A stretch of 64,000 nucleotides of DNA from the NCBI GenBank assembly GCA_007922195.1, contig ML682121.1, forward strand, positions 1,947,382 through 2,011,381. Direction: 5' to 3'. This DNA is from Podocnemis expansa. Taxonomy: Eukaryota > Chordata > Testudines > Podocnemididae. A program made the translations under genes and the position numbers. Every line of letters starts with the position of its first letter. The first letter of the stretch is position 1. Below the pieces are notes generated by a model. That model did not search any database, was not told the DNA's origin, and was given only the letters and a program-made list of their open reading frames with translations. Below are positions 59,960 to 64,000 of this stretch, piece after piece.

Positions 59960-60330
59960 CATGCCCCTCTTCAGAGCCTGAGCGTCACACCCTCCTGCTC
60001 CCAGCCCCAGGCTACCCTACGTCACCGCCCCGCGCCCAGACACCAGCCGTGGACCACAACTCCCATCATGCCCCACGCCTGCCCAAGCACTAGCGGCGAG
60101 GAGCTGATGACGTGCGGATTCTGGGGGCGGGGCTCAGGTCCAGCCCAGGCTGCGAACAGCTGGAGGCGCTGGACAGCCCAGGGGCGCAGTTTGCAATGAA
60201 GAGGGGCCGGGCTCTTATAGTCCCGGCTAATGCACCATCCGTGGGCCGCTTTCCTAGCCCCGGGGAGGAAACTTGGGCTGGGACATGGAGGGTTTGCTCC
60301 AGGGCAATTTGATGAGGGTGGGTCGCTCCT
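59960..60330 (-). promoter_or_regulatory. CpG-rich promoter of the orphan unit
   Basis: TACGTCAC (60018-60025), ACCACAACTCCCATCATGC (60053-60071), a TGACGTG site (60108) and GGGGGCGGGGC (60123). It is GC-rich to about 60300. Whether it is active or drives anything on either strand cannot be seen. Confidence 0.5.
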
Positions 60331-61664
60331 GTTAGTATGTACACCCCCCCCCGCCCTGATTTTCCAGCCTTCCTCGTCAAAATGAACTTCCCCTCGTCCT
60401 CTGCAAAAGATCCAACCATTCTGCTCCAAAAAAAGCAAAGTTTGGGATGTGCTGTTGTTCATCATTTCAAACTGGAGGTTTAATACTGCTACTATTTTCC
60501 TGGTAGCATATCCCATAACTATGAGTGTTCTCTCCATAGACTGCATCTATTTGAACTCTCCCCATGTCATCACAGAGCAGGGGGAAGGGAGGAAGAAGCA
60601 AAAAATAAATGAAGAAATGACTGTTGAAGCAAATGGTCACTTGTCTCAAAGTCCTAATAAATATCAATTACATTCTGCCAAAAAAAAAAAAAACACCCTA
60701 ATATGCAACTGTGGGACCAAAGAGCTCTCAGAAAAGAGAAAAAAAAAAACAAAACACCCGAGAGGTATAAGGCATTTTCCTTTTCAGATAGAAGGATATT
60801 TTAGAGCAAGTTACATCTGATGACTTACGGCTTCTCTTCACTGAGGTGACTAATTGTCTGATCAATCTCCCTGATCAGATCTGTGAAGACACACTCAGCT
60901 GATCAGAAAACTGACCCTGGGAGGACCACCCCCGGAGAAAGAGTTGCCTTGAGGCAGCGGGGAGGGGTAGGCAATTTGACGTGCAAGGTATTTTATGCAC
61001 TTTGTGTATCCCCCTTTCATTGCAGCTGAAATCTTAAGGCAATATAGACCTAGGTTCAGAATCAGCAGCACAGATATTTCCCCTTTTATTTTTCTCTTAT
61101 CCACTGAAATCTGTTTCACTCTGCACTCTCTCACCTCACTAATAATGACTTTTGCAAAAGCTTTTGCATTATGATAAACTAGCATCTTAATTCTAGACTA
61201 GGAAAAGTGGAGTAGATTAGGACAGATGAATATGCTAGCTAACCCAGACTACTACTTGTGCGTGTCAGTACAGAAAACGTAGTCATGATTTTACAACTGG
61301 ATAGCTCATTTGAGCAAACCTGTTAATAGACACAAGACTCAAGTAAATTTTTACACAGTTTGGCTACCCGAGGTCATTTGTGGTTCCTGCTCCTCAGGAT
61401 GTTGCCCATTCCTTGTAGGAGGGATTAATATTTCCTTGACTCATAAAACACAGCAGTTGATAGAGAAGGATCAGCTGCAAAAAGCAAAACTGGGGGAGCT
61501 GACACATCACAATAATACTAATAGTCTCAAAGGTGTACAAAAAGCCCTGGTGTATACGGAAAATGTCATAGAACAACAATCGCAGAACTGTAGGTTTGGA
61601 TGAAATTTCAATATATCATTTAACGCAGCCCGATGCACTAAGACAGGAAGATGTTAACTTAGAC
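60331..61664. other. Unassigned sequence
   Basis: AT-rich; two A-rich tracts (60680, 60740). No gene or defined transposon recognised. Confidence 0.5.
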
Positions 61665-62280
61665 CAGGTGTGGCCAAACTTCAGCTTTCGAAAGAAAAAA
61701 ATGTAGCTTGTGGAAAAGCACAGGAGGGAAGCGCAGCATGGTCAGAGACAGCAGAGAGAAGTACAGCATGGTTGGGGAGGGCAGGAAAGCGGTGGCATGG
61801 TCGATGATGGCAGGGAGAAGCGTGGCATGGTCAGGGAAGCCACAGCACGTTCAGATTTTCTCAAAGGCGCTAATGCAGTTTACTCCTTGTTAAAATAAAA
61901 CCGTGTTTTACAAGTCTTAAACATGATGTGGAATAATAAGAAACAAAAATACCAAGGAGAAAAGTTTAAAACTGAATGTAGATTGCTTTCAATTTTTGGC
62001 ACAACTTATTGCTGTGAAGCATTGTATTTATTCCACAATGAAATTTGTTAAATTGAACCATCGTGCAATACTTAGAGATCAGCACCTGAGGGAGCTTTTA
62101 CCTACTGCATTGACAAGTTATTGTCCAGATTTTAAAAAACTCACAACTAGCCTGCAGCATTCTACATCCAGTGACAGCTAAGTTTTTACTGTATAGGCCT
62201 AGTTTTCATGGTAATATGAAGTAATGACTAGAATCTGACATTAGTAGGATCAATATTTGCCCTGTTTTTATGATAAAATG
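61665..62280. mobile_element. hAT element relic carrying transposase end
   Basis: Starts CAGGTGTGGCCAAAC at 61665. The stretch 62170-62280 is the complement of the interior of the 57454 element (GTATAGGCCTAGTTTTCATG). In between is a + strand transposase fragment. Confidence 0.55.
61996..62181 (+). pseudogene. hAT transposase C-terminal fragment
   Basis: The frame with STMKFVKLNHRAILRDQHLR and ELLPTALTSYCPDFKKL resembles the C-terminal tail of ZBED5/Charlie-type hAT transposases. Upstream catalytic parts are not visible. It is the likely autonomous source family of the four CAGGGGTGGCCAAAC MITEs in this window. Confidence 0.55.
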
Positions 62281-63480
62281 AAAGTGAGACTCCATGTCAC
62301 CCAATTGACAAAGAAATGAGAATACCCAACTCTGCTCATTCACACCCTCCAAAGTCCACATAGCCTTAAAAATAAAACAAATAATAGGTGATTGATTAGA
62401 ATTTGATTTTAAGTGACTATATAGCAAATCAATGCACAATTGTTTAACAAAGGAGTCAGGAGACACCACAAGCAAATAAACAAAAACATGCGCTATCTAA
62501 CAACACTATCCAGGATTACGGTCTAGTTTATTTTCCTCATTCTTACCACAAAACTGGCTGTTGATGGTATTCGGCCAGCCTTGGCCCACTTGGCCATGTC
62601 AATAGGCCAACTCTAATCTCTTGGGGTTGTTTTCCAAATGGTGTTTCTTCACTAAAGAGCATCTAACTGTTCAAATAGTCTGTATTTGTTTTCCAAACCA
62701 CCTCCTTTCCTGCTCCTTCTTCTTTAATAAAGGACGGGAAACCGCCTCCTCTTTATTGCTGCTCTGTGATTTTCTTTGTCCCACCTGAGCCAGGGAGCTT
62801 AATTTCCACTGCCTTTGTCATGTAGCTTTGCAGCCCCTGTGCTGATAGCCCTAAGTCATGTAAAATACCCGGAAACGTACTTCACAACTGTATTTCTACA
62901 TGAAGCTGTAGGAAATATGATAACATAACAATAAAACCGAACATTTAAGAGGGAACCTTACATAGGGGAGTAAACTTAACACTTTACAAGACTGAGCTTG
63001 ATAAGCTTATGGATGGAATAGTATCAGATGGCTCAAAACAGCATATGGCCCTTGCATGCTTGCTCTTGCAAAAATGTCCGATGACCACAAATGGGACACA
63101 AGAGTGGGAGGGCTCCGAGTTCCTACAGAGACCCCTTCCCTCGATCCAAGATCTCTGGTTGGTGGGTGTCGCTCATATGCTGACAGTGTAACTGATCACC
63201 CTATTTGGGGTATGGAGCTGGGGGGAGGCACCTTCCTCCACAATGTGCGGCACAGGTAACCTGCTAGTTTAGAGTAGAATAAACCGTGAAGTCTCTGGAA
63301 CTTGAGATCTTTAAATCCTGAGCTGAAGATTTAAAAAATACAGCAAAGGACTGAGTACAGAAGAGGCAGGGTGAGGGACTGGGTGCAGAAGTAGCATGGC
63401 TTCCGATTAGACTGGATTATTATGATACCCCTTTCTAAACTTCAAGTCTATTAATCTTTTAAGAATACTGAATCACAGAG
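62281..63480. other. Unassigned sequence
   Basis: No coding exon, RNA gene or transposon end recognised. Confidence 0.5.
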
Positions 63481-63559
63481 CACGTTGCAAGGTGCAGGGC
63501 AGACCATGAAGAAGATAAACTGTGCATGGTTCAGTCAGAAAGTGACACTGATCAGGGTG

Positions 63560-64000
63560 ATGCAGCAGGAAGGAACCTTGCAAGTCACCCCATCACCTTT
63601 AGCTCTCACAGCCACAGTAGCTGAAACAACACTTTTCCCCATCCTGATCTTTATTATATTCAAATATCTTTTAAATGAGGAAAAATGGTATAAAAACATG
63701 ATCTCTGCAACACCCAAGAGCAATGAAGTGAAAAACTTGGAATAAGACAATGGGTTCCAAAGGGCGAGCTGAGTGACTAACAGTCATTTAATAGCAGGAG
63801 GAGTTTAAATATGCTGCTTGAGATTGGCTCTCACTAGGAGATGGATTTTGGGTCAGACAGTGAGGAAGCTCACTGGATAACACTGGACATGCTACCTCAG
63901 GGTAATTAAGTCAAGCAACTTAATGCCATGGAAAATCCTACTGTAGATGAGATCCAGGTAAGTTTTACATTGATATAGCTAGCTGACATAACCCTTCCCT
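63560..64000 (-). other. 3' flank of a further ZNF duplication unit
   Basis: 63720-64000 matches 23587-23890 and 39980-40230 (ACAATGGGTTCCAAAGG, CATGGAAAATCCTACTGTAG, TTGATATAGCTAGCTGA). In genes 2 and 3 the finger exon begins about 650-700 nt further right. Another - strand ZNF gene probably starts just beyond the window. Confidence 0.65.

Larger units (their letters stand above)
56845..60120 (-). pseudogene. 5'-only remnant of a further ZNF duplication unit
   Basis: 56845-57250 matches 32580-32985 and 52650-53250. 58740-59046 matches the 5' modules of genes 2 and 3, and 59740-60071 matches their minisatellite and promoter. No KRAB or finger exons follow on the - strand. A hAT element (57454-57910) and unrelated sequence lie inside. 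Confidence 0.6.

Noticed and set aside
59216..60093. Long frames spanning the N gap (also 33568-33942)
   Set aside because: Opened by runs of N and C-rich minisatellite, not coding.
60022..60546. A 174-codon - strand frame across the orphan promoter
   Set aside because: CpG-rich composition explains it; it runs through promoter motifs and shows no domain.

Overview
This window is vertebrate nuclear DNA. It has spliced KRAB C2H2 zinc-finger (ZNF) genes with 127-bp KRAB-A exons, CR1 LINE 3' ends finishing in ATTCTATGATT, tRNA-derived SINEs with a TTAGTCT / CTAACAGATTTATT / GAGCTTTC core, many hAT and PIF/Harbinger elements, DIRS-like elements and old retroviral copies. The CR1/SINE mix fits a non-avian sauropsid, a turtle or a crocodilian. 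I lean to turtle, without proof. Nothing prokaryotic is present.

The window holds a tandem array of KRAB-ZNF genes. Gene 1 is on the + strand (coding exons 1444-1458, 2766-2892, 5196-5309, 5944-7685). Genes 2 and 3 are on the - strand: gene 2 has exons 31621-31644, 28346-28472, 26614-26727 and 24563-26307; gene 3 has exons 51222-51245, 44643-44769, 42936-43031 and 40885-42629. All splice sites are GT/AG, phases agree, and the joined lengths (1998, 2010 and 1992 nt with stop) divide by three. Each protein is a short N-terminus, KRAB-A, a KRAB-B-like segment, a spacer, one decayed finger and 16 intact C2H2 fingers. Further C-terminal fingers were lost by frameshift and survive as relics in the 3' flanks. 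The expected role is sequence-specific DNA binding with recruitment of co-repressors, typically against transposable elements.

Genes 2 and 3 belong to one segmental duplication unit (about 23.0-34.3 kb and 39.8-54.8 kb), from a decaying retroviral copy and 3' tail through the exons to a CpG-rich promoter. A third, 5'-only unit lies at about 56.8-60.1 kb, and the 3' flank of another unit begins near 63.7 kb, so a further - strand gene probably lies past the right edge. Promoter regions share a TACGTCAC CRE-like site, an ACYACAACTCCCATCATGC (ZNF143/SBS-like) motif, CCAAT and GC boxes, and a C-rich minisatellite in the presumed first intron. The 34-kb promoter also carries a dead, divergent + strand first-exon copy.

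Between genes are dense, nested mobile elements: a retroviral relic at 8.1-15.0 kb, DIRS-like sequence at 15.2-17.6 kb and 34.6-35.3 kb, a second retroviral relic at 19.2-23.1 kb and a third at 36.9-40.0 kb. A 4.2-kb PIF/Harbinger transposon with Myb/SANT-like and transposase relics sits in an intron of gene 3, with an internally deleted version at the same place in gene 2. Many hAT-type elements have readable 8-bp target duplications. The last 3.5 kb before the right edge is mostly unrecognised sequence.
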